Positions 46,001 to 53,254 of a DNA stretch of 64,000 nucleotides are shown here, one piece after another. How positions within the stretch are numbered: position 1 is the stretch's first letter; every line of letters starts with the position of its first letter. This DNA comes from a bacterium (lineage in GTDB: Bacteria > Bacteroidota > Bacteroidia > Chitinophagales > Saprospiraceae): positions 1 through 64,000 of the forward strand of contig JANSXW010000013.1 of the NCBI GenBank assembly GCA_024742755.1. Direction: 5' to 3'. A model generated the notes under the pieces. The model had not been told where the DNA came from and ran no database searches. It was given only the letters and a program-made list of their open reading frames with translations. The position numbers and the translations under genes are program-made.

Positions 46001-49000
46001 GGCGTCATATAGAGCAGATCCCTGGTCACCAACACATTCATGTTGTCAAAGGCATCATCATCTGCCAGAACATAGCCAACGGTGTTGGAAGTAGATAATG
46101 CGACCGATGTTTCAGTACGCCCTCCAATTGTAAAACCAAGATCCATTTCAGAGACAGCGCCCAGACCAGCTACTGTGCCACCGGTAGCCATGTTTATACC
46201 AGTTCTGACTTCAAACTCTAAGCCGGCTGTGACCTCTGCACTAGCCTCAATAGTAGTGGATTCTTCATAAGTGACGCCATTGCCGTAAAGGAAAGAGCCC
46301 ACTGGCAATACCGCCGCTGCTTTTAGAACTTCATTATAAGTGATTATGCTCTCCCACATTGCAATACTGATCTCATCGCCCAGGGTTTCCAGTTGTGGGA
46401 TGACGTTGTTTTTGATGTGGTTTTCCGTGTACAGGAAAGTAGATGCGATGCCAAAGGGGTTGGCCCATATCCCGTTATCGAGTTGGTACCTTGTCCCTTG
46501 TTCGTCCTCCAGGTATTGGAGCTCGTCGGTAGTCCCATAGGTGATAGCCAGGGCTGCACCTACATACACATCTCCTCCCATTTCGCTGCCCACAATCAGG
46601 TCACCGTCATCCGTCGAAATGGTAGTGTTTGTTGTCAGGCAAGTGTTTAGTGAAGTTTCGGTGTAAGCATTAAGCTGAGCAGAAAGAGAAAACCCGATGT
46701 CTTGAACGATATCAACCTCTGCTGTGGCATTGCCTGCAAAAGCTACCCCTACTTCAAAATCAGGCCCTAAATGTGCCGTAACTGATTCTGTCCTATCTAC
46801 TCCAGCATAACCTGCAACCGACAACCCCAGGCAAGCCGTCGTACCTGATTCTATATAGGAGTAGCTGCCATCACCCGGCGGGTCCCTTAAAATCATAAAG
46901 GGAATACTGGGAGAAGTAGCCACGGAGGTAGATGCCCGGGGTTTCCGCCCCAAAATCACCATATCGAATGAGGTATTGGAGTTCGCTCCATTCGACAGGG
47001 CCAGCACTTCGAGGGTTTTCTTGTAGGGCGCTACGACATTAGGATAAGAAGTCGTGAAATGATGCCGCAGCACCCCGTTGGTCATCACCGTGTCAATATC
47101 GCCCAGATCGGCAATATTGTTTTTAATCGTCAGCTCTGCAGAGTCCAGGTAACAGACTTCGGTAGGTTCCAGGTACGCCTCTTGTACCCGGATGTCCACA
47201 AAGGTAGGTTCTCCAAAATTAGCAAACTTATCGCCCAGCCCATTCGTGCCGAAGTAGTCCTGTATGACCACCTGTGGGTCAGATCTGTAAATAAAGGATA
47301 CGGAATCCAGCTCGGTTGACCGCATATCGAGGGTCAATCCACCCTGTTCGCCAAAATACGCTTTGATTTCACTAACAGGGTGATGGGTCACAGCGATCGT
47401 CACGGAATCGGGAGGGACATTATCGAATTCAAACCACCCCGCTTCGTTATCAATCACCACTTTTTCCTTGTAACAGCCATTCAGGGTCTCCACCGTCACT
47501 TCCACCGCTCCACTTTCCGGAATGATGGACTTTTTGCACAGCCCACCGGCTACCTGCCCCCGGATGGTGCGTTTGGTCTTATTCAAAAACTGTACCCCGG
47601 CTAACGGCGTTTGCAGGCTGTAAGCTTCAAACTGCAGGGGTTCGAAAGTCGTCCCTCCCAGGTTGGTCACGGAAAGGCGGATGTTGGAGCCTGGCTCAAA
47701 ATCCCCCAGAAAACGGCCCTCTTCATCGGTAAAGATAGGTGGGGTTGCCCCGGCCCCATTCACCAGTATCTCAGCACCCGCCTCAAAGCAGTCGGTATCC
47801 GCAAAACGGACAACACCAGCCACCGGGACAGAGGAGTTGTCGGTAAAATCAATCTGACTAACGGCGGTATTGCTGTTGTTGAGGTTGACGATGCGGGTCT
47901 CGGGCGTAAAGATATGCCCATCCTCTTCCTGCCGTATCCCCAGGGGGGTAAACATAGCGCCTTCTACTGTACCGAATCCGGTCATGGCAATACCTGCATC
48001 CCGGATCTCCACGCCGCCGCCTTCGTTAAAACTGAAGTAATGCAGCAGGGAGGGCATGCCGGGGTCGATGCCGGCACTGGCCGGAGAAGCATGTACCTGC
48101 AGGTCGTTGACCGTCAGAAGTTCATCAAAAACCGCCACATCGTCTACCAGCCCCAACAGTGTGTAAGGCGTACCGGGATTGGGCTGAGCGCCTACATACC
48201 AAAACTGCTGTGCGAGGTCGTTGCTAAAGGAGCCAATATTAAAGCTGGCCGATTGTACTCCATCAATAAAAAAGGTGGCAGCGCCGGTAATCCGGTTGAG
48301 GTGCAAAGCGAGCCCTTCGTAGCCCTGCCCCACCTCTCCCAAGGTGTGGGTTTGCCCATTGGCCTGCAAATGGTAGTGCCCGTTGTGGACATACCACTCC
48401 ATCGCACCGCTCTCGTGGTACAGCAGGGTCTGCCGGGCTTGTGCATCAAAGGGTTGGGCGATAACCTCGATGGTAGCCGTATCCGGCAGGTTGAATTTCG
48501 TCAGTTTTGCCCGGCTGTTGAAGACCGGGTTGAACTCCAGGGCGTAGTTGCTGTAGAACTTCTTGGTCGGGACCGCTGTAAAGGACTGCCCGGCACTGTA
48601 GTTGATGCTCTCAATATTGTAGAACCCCCCGGCATCTGTAATGCCGGCATTCAGTATGCCGGGGTTGTCGGTCGTGAAAGTGGCGCCCCCGACCGGAGTG
48701 TCAAAATCATTGGCAGTTACGTCAAACGTTTTGCTGCCCATGCCTTCATCAAATTTCCAGTAGGCGATCAACCCTTCTGTATTGGAGGAGAGCGTGATTT
48801 TCTGATAGGCGATGATCTCGGACTGCTTCAGCACGCGGTTGAAAATGCGGATATCGTCCAACTGCCCTTTGAACAGCCTCGCCTGTGTCCGGTCGCTGCC
48901 AATATTAAAGCGGGCGGGCAGGTGAGCCACCTCCCCGTTGAGGGTGCCTGCGAACTGCCCGTCTACGTAAAGTACGCCCTTCCCATCGGCATAGGTGAGC

Positions 49001-49893
49001 GTGATTTGGTGCCAGATGTTAGGCCCGGTAGGGTATTCGTACATCAGTTCAGCGCGGCCGCTTCCGTTGCCAAGCCCTATGACAACCCCTTTGTTTTGAC
49101 CGGCGGGCGTAGTTTCTATCCACCAGTTGTGGTTGACATCGCTCCCCAGGTCGATGATGCCGCTGCGGTCGTATTGGTTGCCGATCTTTGCCCAGAGCAT
49201 GACCGTGAAGGCTTCCTTCGGCAAGGTGTCCTGATATGACACACACAGGTAGTCCTCCTGCCCGTCAAAATCCAGGGCATACCCTTTGGTCGGTTGCAGG
49301 GCGACTTCCACCCCGGCTACCGGGTTGTTGCTCGTGGTGCGGATAGAACCGGTGACAACGCCATTGGGGTTGACAAAACCGACGTTCCCGCCCGGGCGCC
49401 CTTCTCCAAAGGCATTGATCCCGGCAATTTCATACTCGTAAAACTCCCCGGCCTGGACATTGAAGTCAATGTAGTTTCGGGCATTGGGGCCAAGCACCGA
49501 CAACAGGGAGCCATTGCGGTAGATATGGAAGCCCTCTGTCACTCCTGAGCTCAGGGGGTCGAGTGCCCAGGATAATTCGATGCGGTCGGCGAAATCGCCT
49601 TCTGAAGCCCGCACGATGGTGGGCAAGGGCGGCAGCAGGTAGCGGGCCCAAAAGCCCCCCTCCGTGGAGCGGTTGGGAGAAAAGGCCTGCCCGGTGAGCA
49701 ACTGCCCAAAGGTGAAATCCATGCGGCGGGAACTGCTGACCGCGTTGACCATGCCGCCGTAGGAAAGGAAGACCGCTCCCGATGCGGGAGCCGTATCGCC
49801 GAGCGGATTGCACGACGTCTCTTGCTGCTGCCCGTAGGCTGCCTGAATGGCCATGCCCAATAGGCATAGCAGTACTATGGTTACTTTTTTCAT
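43015..49893 (-). CDS. 2292-aa T9SS surface protein with two LamG domains
   Basis: Signal peptide at 1-21 (LGMAIQAAYGQ). A fibronectin-like region leads to two LamG/concanavalin domains (about 205-365 and 445-600) and carboxypeptidase-regulatory-like beta modules. A large unrecognised central region (about 1000-1290) starts with PFMILRDPPGDGSYSY and continues with Thr/Ser/Gly-rich alternating sequence. An SbsA-like Ig domain follows at about 1560-1690. Next is a BACON-like module, then an unnamed domain with GAFIDGQLRG (about 1780-1890), a tandem pair of WNWI repeats (1890-2060), a second copy of the unnamed domain with AAFVNGEVRG (about 2085-2195) and a T9SS sorting domain (LKIFPNPARDEVFFEF...LPRGLYTITLLYR). 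It is the fourth gene of the collar operon, 21 bp after the third collar gene. Confidence 0.93.
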   Translation of the reverse strand: MKKVTIVLLCLLGMAIQAAYGQQQETSCNPLGDTAPASGAVFLSYGGMVNAVSSSRRMDFTFGQLLTGQAFSPNRSTEGGFWARYLLPPLPTIVRASEGDFADRIELSWALDPLSSGVTEGFHIYRNGSLLSVLGPNARNYIDFNVQAGEFYEYEIAGINAFGEGRPGGNVGFVNPNGVVTGSIRTTSNNPVAGVEVALQPTKGYALDFDGQEDYLCVSYQDTLPKEAFTVMLWAKIGNQYDRSGIIDLGSDVNHNWWIETTPAGQNKGVVIGLGNGSGRAELMYEYPTGPNIWHQITLTYADGKGVLYVDGQFAGTLNGEVAHLPARFNIGSDRTQARLFKGQLDDIRIFNRVLKQSEIIAYQKITLSSNTEGLIAYWKFDEGMGSKTFDVTANDFDTPVGGATFTTDNPGILNAGITDAGGFYNIESINYSAGQSFTAVPTKKFYSNYALEFNPVFNSRAKLTKFNLPDTATIEVIAQPFDAQARQTLLYHESGAMEWYVHNGHYHLQANGQTHTLGEVGQGYEGLALHLNRITGAATFFIDGVQSASFNIGSFSNDLAQQFWYVGAQPNPGTPYTLLGLVDDVAVFDELLTVNDLQVHASPASAGIDPGMPSLLHYFSFNEGGGVEIRDAGIAMTGFGTVEGAMFTPLGIRQEEDGHIFTPETRIVNLNNSNTAVSQIDFTDNSSVPVAGVVRFADTDCFEAGAEILVNGAGATPPIFTDEEGRFLGDFEPGSNIRLSVTNLGGTTFEPLQFEAYSLQTPLAGVQFLNKTKRTIRGQVAGGLCKKSIIPESGAVEVTVETLNGCYKEKVVIDNEAGWFEFDNVPPDSVTIAVTHHPVSEIKAYFGEQGGLTLDMRSTELDSVSFIYRSDPQVVIQDYFGTNGLGDKFANFGEPTFVDIRVQEAYLEPTEVCYLDSAELTIKNNIADLGDIDTVMTNGVLRHHFTTSYPNVVAPYKKTLEVLALSNGANSNTSFDMVILGRKPRASTSVATSPSIPFMILRDPPGDGSYSYIESGTTACLGLSVAGYAGVDRTESVTAHLGPDFEVGVAFAGNATAEVDIVQDIGFSLSAQLNAYTETSLNTCLTTNTTISTDDGDLIVGSEMGGDVYVGAALAITYGTTDELQYLEDEQGTRYQLDNGIWANPFGIASTFLYTENHIKNNVIPQLETLGDEISIAMWESIITYNEVLKAAAVLPVGSFLYGNGVTYEESTTIEASAEVTAGLEFEVRTGINMATGGTVAGLGAVSEMDLGFTIGGRTETSVALSTSNTVGYVLADDDAFDNMNVLVTRDLLYMTPVFKLLSGQTSCPHEPNTQHREEVQLQANTTIATNVEADEGASFNLLLGNAAPSGDIGFYTLALVPESNPNGAAILINGDGLAGDGEVYTIPAGESVPVTLTIERGPEAYTYEGIRIALFSQCEYERAVSLGMSREQIDPKFYRELEFNVYFREPCSEVEITSPGEGWVITPNDNNELTLILEGYEADDEDLELIRVQYRLSMGDGNWINITEIPRQQLGGLFQEVTWDMSQLADGAYEVRALTVCSDPTLASGYSKIIKGRKETEPPKVFGTPQPADGVLSPGDEISVMFTKRINCNGIIQAAGTGTGMIDNNNLGLYDATTGALIDATVTCVDDEIRIVPNVANQFIENRVLRVRLEEIEDLVGNQIEAPIVWEFLVNRSTLFWEGGDINTVAMEGESITVTRNIRNQGGFSASFNLEDIPDWVDVFPTAGLIAPGAFETITFEFPADLVGGLFSGILRMETSEGEEPLKIDLRVACPPPAWNINPADYSYSMNLALQLDIEGVLSTDKLDIVGAFIDGQLRGYAKVEAVPELNTHMAFLTVYSNAPNGQTVTFRVWDASACLVYGPVAQSFPFVADSFVGSLQNPEVLTTNNLVLRQIPLYPGWNWISYNVNLPDASINTALGSLSNPGGATIKGQTAFSQYFAEASTWAGSLTALSHETMYQYQSTAFDSILLAGQPIDPSAAPLQLQAGWNWIGYLPQQGMGVNEALASLSPLNGDLIKGQTGFALYDAGAGWLGSLEFMSFPRGYLLYLGNPGTLTYPANFTGGATEQSRGAAIAGRSGALGHHWEVDPFAFEYTMNLVAVVASEELENCLTADHEIAAFVNGEVRGSNKPVYIESLDAYLLFLTIYSNEQGGEPVTFKMYDAETEAETDLNESYVFIANRLQGSIGEPEVLTLSTSVSAPQEVAPLHALKIFPNPARDEVFFEFVLPDSGPVQLLVTDALGREVGRLEVQAEAGVNMLNWQAGQLPRGLYTITLLYRHALQTQLLELH

Positions 49894-49914
49894 CGTTTTT
49901 GTGCTTTTGGTCGT

Positions 49915-50784
49915 TTAGCGGGTCCGCATATAGAGGTACAGATTAATGTTCTTGGGGCGGGTTTCGGTACCGCCGGATTGAGGCATGTCGTGCGTGTGCG
50001 CCAGAACGTTGTAAGTATTGGGCTCATTCTCTGCCATAGGCAGAAAAACAACACTGTTTGCATAGCACCCACTACAGCCATACTGCCCGCGTACAGCGGC
50101 CAGTATGCCCGACACGCCCGGAACTACGATACGAGTCGACTCTGAAAGCTCATGCTTATGTGCAGCAAAGCCATCATTTTGAAAAGAGCCTGGAATGGGC
50201 GTATTTCCGCGTTCGGGGTCATTACCGTTACTTCCCCGGCTATCAAAACTCCGCAAAAAGCGGCCCCGGGCATCCGGTAGGTTTTGCCAGTTGGTAAGCC
50301 CGGCTAGTTTGCTTTCCGCCGGCAAGGCCTGCCCGCTCATCAGTTCCCAACATGCGCCATTTTCGGCGGTAAACTCTTCGGGATTGAGGACCGACATCTT
50401 CACATCGCCCACCGCACCCGTACAGCTTGTGAGCGCAATGGCATAGGGCGTGACCGTAAATGTACTGCGGGGGGTGAGCTCTACGCCATCCACACTCACG
50501 CCTAAATAGACCGTATTTTCAAAAATCCGCTGATCAATAGGCGTAAGGCTCCCCAGGTAGTGTTGGTAAGCGCCTCCGGCTACCTGAAGGGTGACGGTTT
50601 CTGACCATAGTGCCTCATTGCTGACGGCATCCGGGTACAGCCGGAACGTCATTTCCTGTGGCCCATCCTCCACCGGGAAACCATCGGCATCTTTCAGTAC
50701 GCCCTGTGCATCCAGCATGGGATGGAACTGAGCGGAAAGGCTCAGGGTGAGGGCTATAAAAAACAAGGTCAATAATTCCTTCAT
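49915..50784 (-). CDS. Secreted tail-collar-domain protein 3
   Basis: 289 aa, signal peptide ending LTLSLSAQ. Residues about 20-120 are the beta-rich N-terminal domain typical of Bacteroidota secreted proteins (LDAQGVLKDADGFPVEDGPQ ... FTVTPYAIAL). Residues about 125-289 resemble the phage tail collar / microcystin-dependent-protein fold: GDVKMSVLNP, then LPDARGRFLRSFDSRG, PGSFQNDGFAAHKHEL and a C-terminal TRPKNINLYLYMRTR. It lacks a T9SS sorting domain. It is the third of three tandem paralogues, 142 bp after the second. A hairpin (50801-50815) sits 16 bp upstream of its start codon. Probably exported to the periplasm or outer surface; ligand unknown. Confidence 0.85.
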   Translation of the reverse strand: MKELLTLFFIALTLSLSAQFHPMLDAQGVLKDADGFPVEDGPQEMTFRLYPDAVSNEALWSETVTLQVAGGAYQHYLGSLTPIDQRIFENTVYLGVSVDGVELTPRSTFTVTPYAIALTSCTGAVGDVKMSVLNPEEFTAENGACWELMSGQALPAESKLAGLTNWQNLPDARGRFLRSFDSRGSNGNDPERGNTPIPGSFQNDGFAAHKHELSESTRIVVPGVSGILAAVRGQYGCSGCYANSVVFLPMAENEPNTYNVLAHTHDMPQSGGTETRPKNINLYLYMRTR

Positions 50785-50800
50785 ATTCTGTTATTTTTGA

Positions 50801-50815
50801 AGCCCGCAACGGGCT
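50801..50815 (-). other. Intra-operon hairpin before collar gene 3
   Basis: AGCCCG-CAA-CGGGCT is a perfect 6-bp stem with a triloop, 16 bp before the ATG at 50784. There is no T run, so it is more likely to protect or process the transcript, or to affect ribosome access, than to terminate. Confidence 0.4.
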
Positions 50816-50926
50816 GTATGAGTTAGAGGACTGACAACAATTTGCCGGTTTGGGTGCAGATTCACAGACCCTCGCTGCAAGCGCCTGAAAAACCAACACC
50901 AGCTGACCGCGATACCAGTGATCGCA

Positions 50927-51871
50927 TCAACGAATTCGGATGTAGGTGTATAGGTTGATGTTATCAGGACGGGTTTCGCTGCCGCCCGTTTCATAGACTT
51001 CGTGGCTGTGCAGCAAAATATGATCTGTAGAATCATTGGCCGGACTAAATGGCCACATCATCGTCATACCAGTATAGCAATCGGTACAGGCCACATTTGC
51101 TTTGTAGGCTTCAAGGTAAACGGACCCATTTTCCTGCCCATATTTTAATGGCATTCCAGAAGAGCCATCCAGCAAATTCCTGTTTGGTGAGGTGTAGTAT
51201 GGTGGAGGATTACCGAGATTAGGAACCGCAGATGTTCCATGTCTATGTCTTTTGAACGTATCTCCCTGATAGGAGCCGGCAATGGGGTTTGCTCCCCGGT
51301 CGGGGTCCAGCCCGTTGCTTCCTCTTTCATCCATCGATCTCAGGAAGGTGCCTCTTGCATCCGGTACTTCCTGCCGGCCGGTCTGCATCAGCAATCGGTC
51401 GCTTGGGCTCAGTTCCCGCCCATCCATTTCCACCCAGCAGTCCCCGTTTTCGGCTATGAACTGGGCAGGAGGCAAGGCAGACATTTTGATGTCGCCCAGG
51501 GCGCCTTTGCAGCCCACCTGCGTCAGCCCGTAGGGCGCTGCCGTCAGTACGCTGCGGGGCGTCAGCTCGACACCGCCCACCGCAATGCCCAGGTATAGCG
51601 GTTTGGAAAAGATACCGGCATTGATGGGGTTTTCACTGCCCAGGTAATGATTGTAAATACCGCCGGTAAGGTTCAGCTCTACGGTCTCCGCCCATATTGA
51701 GCTGCCTCCCTGCGCCTGCTCGTACAGCCGGAAGGCCATCACCTGTGGCCCATCCGGGAGGACAGTACCGTTGGATGTTTTTAATGCCCCCTGTACATTC
51801 AGCAAATACGGAGACTGAGCGGAGAGCATCAGCACACTGCTCATGCATAGGATTAAAAAAGTCAACTTCAT
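50927..51871 (-). CDS. Secreted tail-collar-domain protein 2
   Basis: I start at ATG 51871 (314 aa, MKLTFLILCMSSVLMLSAQ), which gives a signal peptide aligned with both paralogues. An upstream ATG at 51913 would overlap the previous stop by 4 bp. The N-terminal beta domain (LNVQGALKTSNGTVLPDGPQ) is followed by a collar-type domain (GDIKMSALPPAQFIAENGDC, VPDARGTFLRSMDERG, SYQGDTFKRHRHG, ETRPDNINLYTYIRIR). Cysteine pairs around CWVEMDGREL and VACTDCYTG are shared with the siblings and could form disulfides, which fits extracytoplasmic location. Confidence 0.87.
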   Translation of the reverse strand: MKLTFLILCMSSVLMLSAQSPYLLNVQGALKTSNGTVLPDGPQVMAFRLYEQAQGGSSIWAETVELNLTGGIYNHYLGSENPINAGIFSKPLYLGIAVGGVELTPRSVLTAAPYGLTQVGCKGALGDIKMSALPPAQFIAENGDCWVEMDGRELSPSDRLLMQTGRQEVPDARGTFLRSMDERGSNGLDPDRGANPIAGSYQGDTFKRHRHGTSAVPNLGNPPPYYTSPNRNLLDGSSGMPLKYGQENGSVYLEAYKANVACTDCYTGMTMMWPFSPANDSTDHILLHSHEVYETGGSETRPDNINLYTYIRIR

Positions 51872-51909
51872 GGTAAGGTTGAGTTTGGCTATTGTAAGGA
51901 TAGAGTGGT

Positions 51910-52806
51910 TCATCGGATACGGATATAGGTGTAAAAACTGGTGTTTTTGGGGCGGGTCTCCTCACTTTCTCCCGTTTCGCTAACCACATGTTGATGCAAA
52001 AATGGATGCTGGTATTCTTCTAGGCTAGGCGTAACATTTTTAAATACCCAAATACTGGACCAGCAATTTTCACAATCCAAATCTCTACGTTGCGCTTTTA
52101 AACGTTGCATTTGGATATCATGGGGTGGGTCATAGTGGCGGGTCGGTACTGTATCTCTATCCGAATTGCTTACCCCATGCGTATGCGCTCCAAAGCTATC
52201 CCCCTGATAGGAGCCGACCGGTGGATTGGGCCCCCGGTCCGGGTCATTGGCGCCGGAGGGGTCATACCCTCTGATGAAAGTACCCCGGGCATCCGGAATC
52301 TGCTGCCAGTTTTTGATCTGCGCCAGGCGGTCGCTGCTGTTGAGGGCCCGGCCATCCATCAGTACCCAGCAATCTCCATTTTCGGCGATAAAGTCATCCG
52401 GTTCCAGGATGGACATTTTGACATCGCCTACGGTGCCTTTGCAGCCCAGGATTTCGAGCACATAGGGCGCGGCGGTCATTGGGGTGCGGTTGGGCAGCTC
52501 CATGCCGTTTGCAATAATGCCCAGATAAAGCTGCTGCTGAAATAAGCCGGAGGAAAGAGGGGTTACACTCCCCAGATTGTGGTTGTACAGGCCGCGTACG
52601 ATATTGATTTCTGCTGTTTCTGACCACAGGGCATTTCCGCCTTCCTCCTGATTGAAGAGGGCGAAAGTCAGGGTTTGCATCCCATCGGGTACGGATGTCC
52701 CTTCTACGGTCTTTAGTGTCCCCTGCACATTTAGAAGGGGAGCGCTCTGTGCCAACACCCCCAGGCTCAGCCCGAGGGTAAGCAAAAGCATGCATATTTG
52801 CTTCAT
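51910..52806 (-). CDS. Secreted tail-collar-domain protein 1, first gene of the surface operon
   Basis: 298 aa with a signal peptide ending SLGVLAQS. It has the same two-part structure as its two downstream paralogues: N-terminal beta domain (LNVQGTLKTVEGTSVPDGMQ), then the collar-like domain with GDVKMSILEPDDFIAENGDC, IPDARGTFIRGYDPSG, PVGSYQGDSFGAHTHGVS and TRPKNTSFYTYIRIR. It opens a five-gene minus-strand operon (three collar proteins, then the two T9SS giants). Its promoter region has AraC-type direct repeats, and an AraC-type membrane regulator gene diverges from it. Confidence 0.87.
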   Translation of the reverse strand: MKQICMLLLTLGLSLGVLAQSAPLLNVQGTLKTVEGTSVPDGMQTLTFALFNQEEGGNALWSETAEINIVRGLYNHNLGSVTPLSSGLFQQQLYLGIIANGMELPNRTPMTAAPYVLEILGCKGTVGDVKMSILEPDDFIAENGDCWVLMDGRALNSSDRLAQIKNWQQIPDARGTFIRGYDPSGANDPDRGPNPPVGSYQGDSFGAHTHGVSNSDRDTVPTRHYDPPHDIQMQRLKAQRRDLDCENCWSSIWVFKNVTPSLEEYQHPFLHQHVVSETGESEETRPKNTSFYTYIRIR

Positions 52807-52942
52807 GTCGTCTTTAAATAAGGTTAAATGATAAAAACCTTAGTGTTGCCCGGTCGTGTTTGTTGGAATGTTGTTCTGTTGCATTTGGTTACCGGGCAGG
52901 GGAAATCCATCCCTGCTTCCAAATGTAGAAGACGAGCCCTAC

Positions 52943-53001
52943 CAAAGTATCCCAATACCTGAAAACAGGTGTCCCAATACCTGAAAAAAAAGTGGGACAC
53001 C
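52943..53001 (-). promoter_or_regulatory. Collar-operon promoter with 22-bp-period direct repeats
   Basis: Reading the minus strand, TTTTCAGGTATTGGGA occurs twice (52987-52972 and 52965-52950), identical over 16 bp with a 22-bp period. The second copy directly abuts TACTTTG (52949-52943), a -7-like box 137 bp before the first collar gene. This is the usual geometry of AraC-family activator sites (two direct repeats about two helical turns apart, overlapping the -35 zone). An additional 9-bp inverted repeat GGTGTCCCA/TGGGACACC (52968-52976, 52993-53001) overlaps the distal copy. The remaining gap (52807-52942, 53002-53162) holds nothing I can assign. Confidence 0.65.
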
Positions 53002-53162
53002 TTCTAACATCCTGTTATTCAATTACTTTTATTTCCAAAACCAACAGGCATCAAAAACATAAATGCTGCTGCCTGACGGAGTAACGACTCTAAATACCGG
53101 CGTGAGCAGCCTCCACCCGGGCCTTTCAGGCCGACTTTAGAAAGGAGGTTGCAGGGAGGGTT

Positions 53163-53226
53163 CTACAGAAAGCTGTCATATTTTAAATGTACCTGCCTGG
53201 TATTTTACCTGTATGGGCTATCTTTG
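53163..53226 (+). promoter_or_regulatory. Promoter of the AraC-type regulator gene
   Basis: TATCTTTG at 53219-53226 matches the -7 consensus exactly, 28 bp before ATG 53255. CTACAGAA at 53163-53170 repeats the head motif of elements A-E, in the orientation reading into the gene. Confidence 0.6.
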
Positions 53227-53254
53227 GGCGAAACTATGACCCAGCTCAAACAAT

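Noticed and set aside
47611-49239. 542-codon plus-strand frame
   Set aside because: Antisense to the 2292-aa surface protein, whose LamG domains are clear; no coding character of its own.
49915-52806. Prophage or tailocin remnant
   Set aside because: The collar-like proteins have signal peptides and Bacteroidota N-terminal domains, and no tail, capsid, lysis or integrase gene lies nearby.
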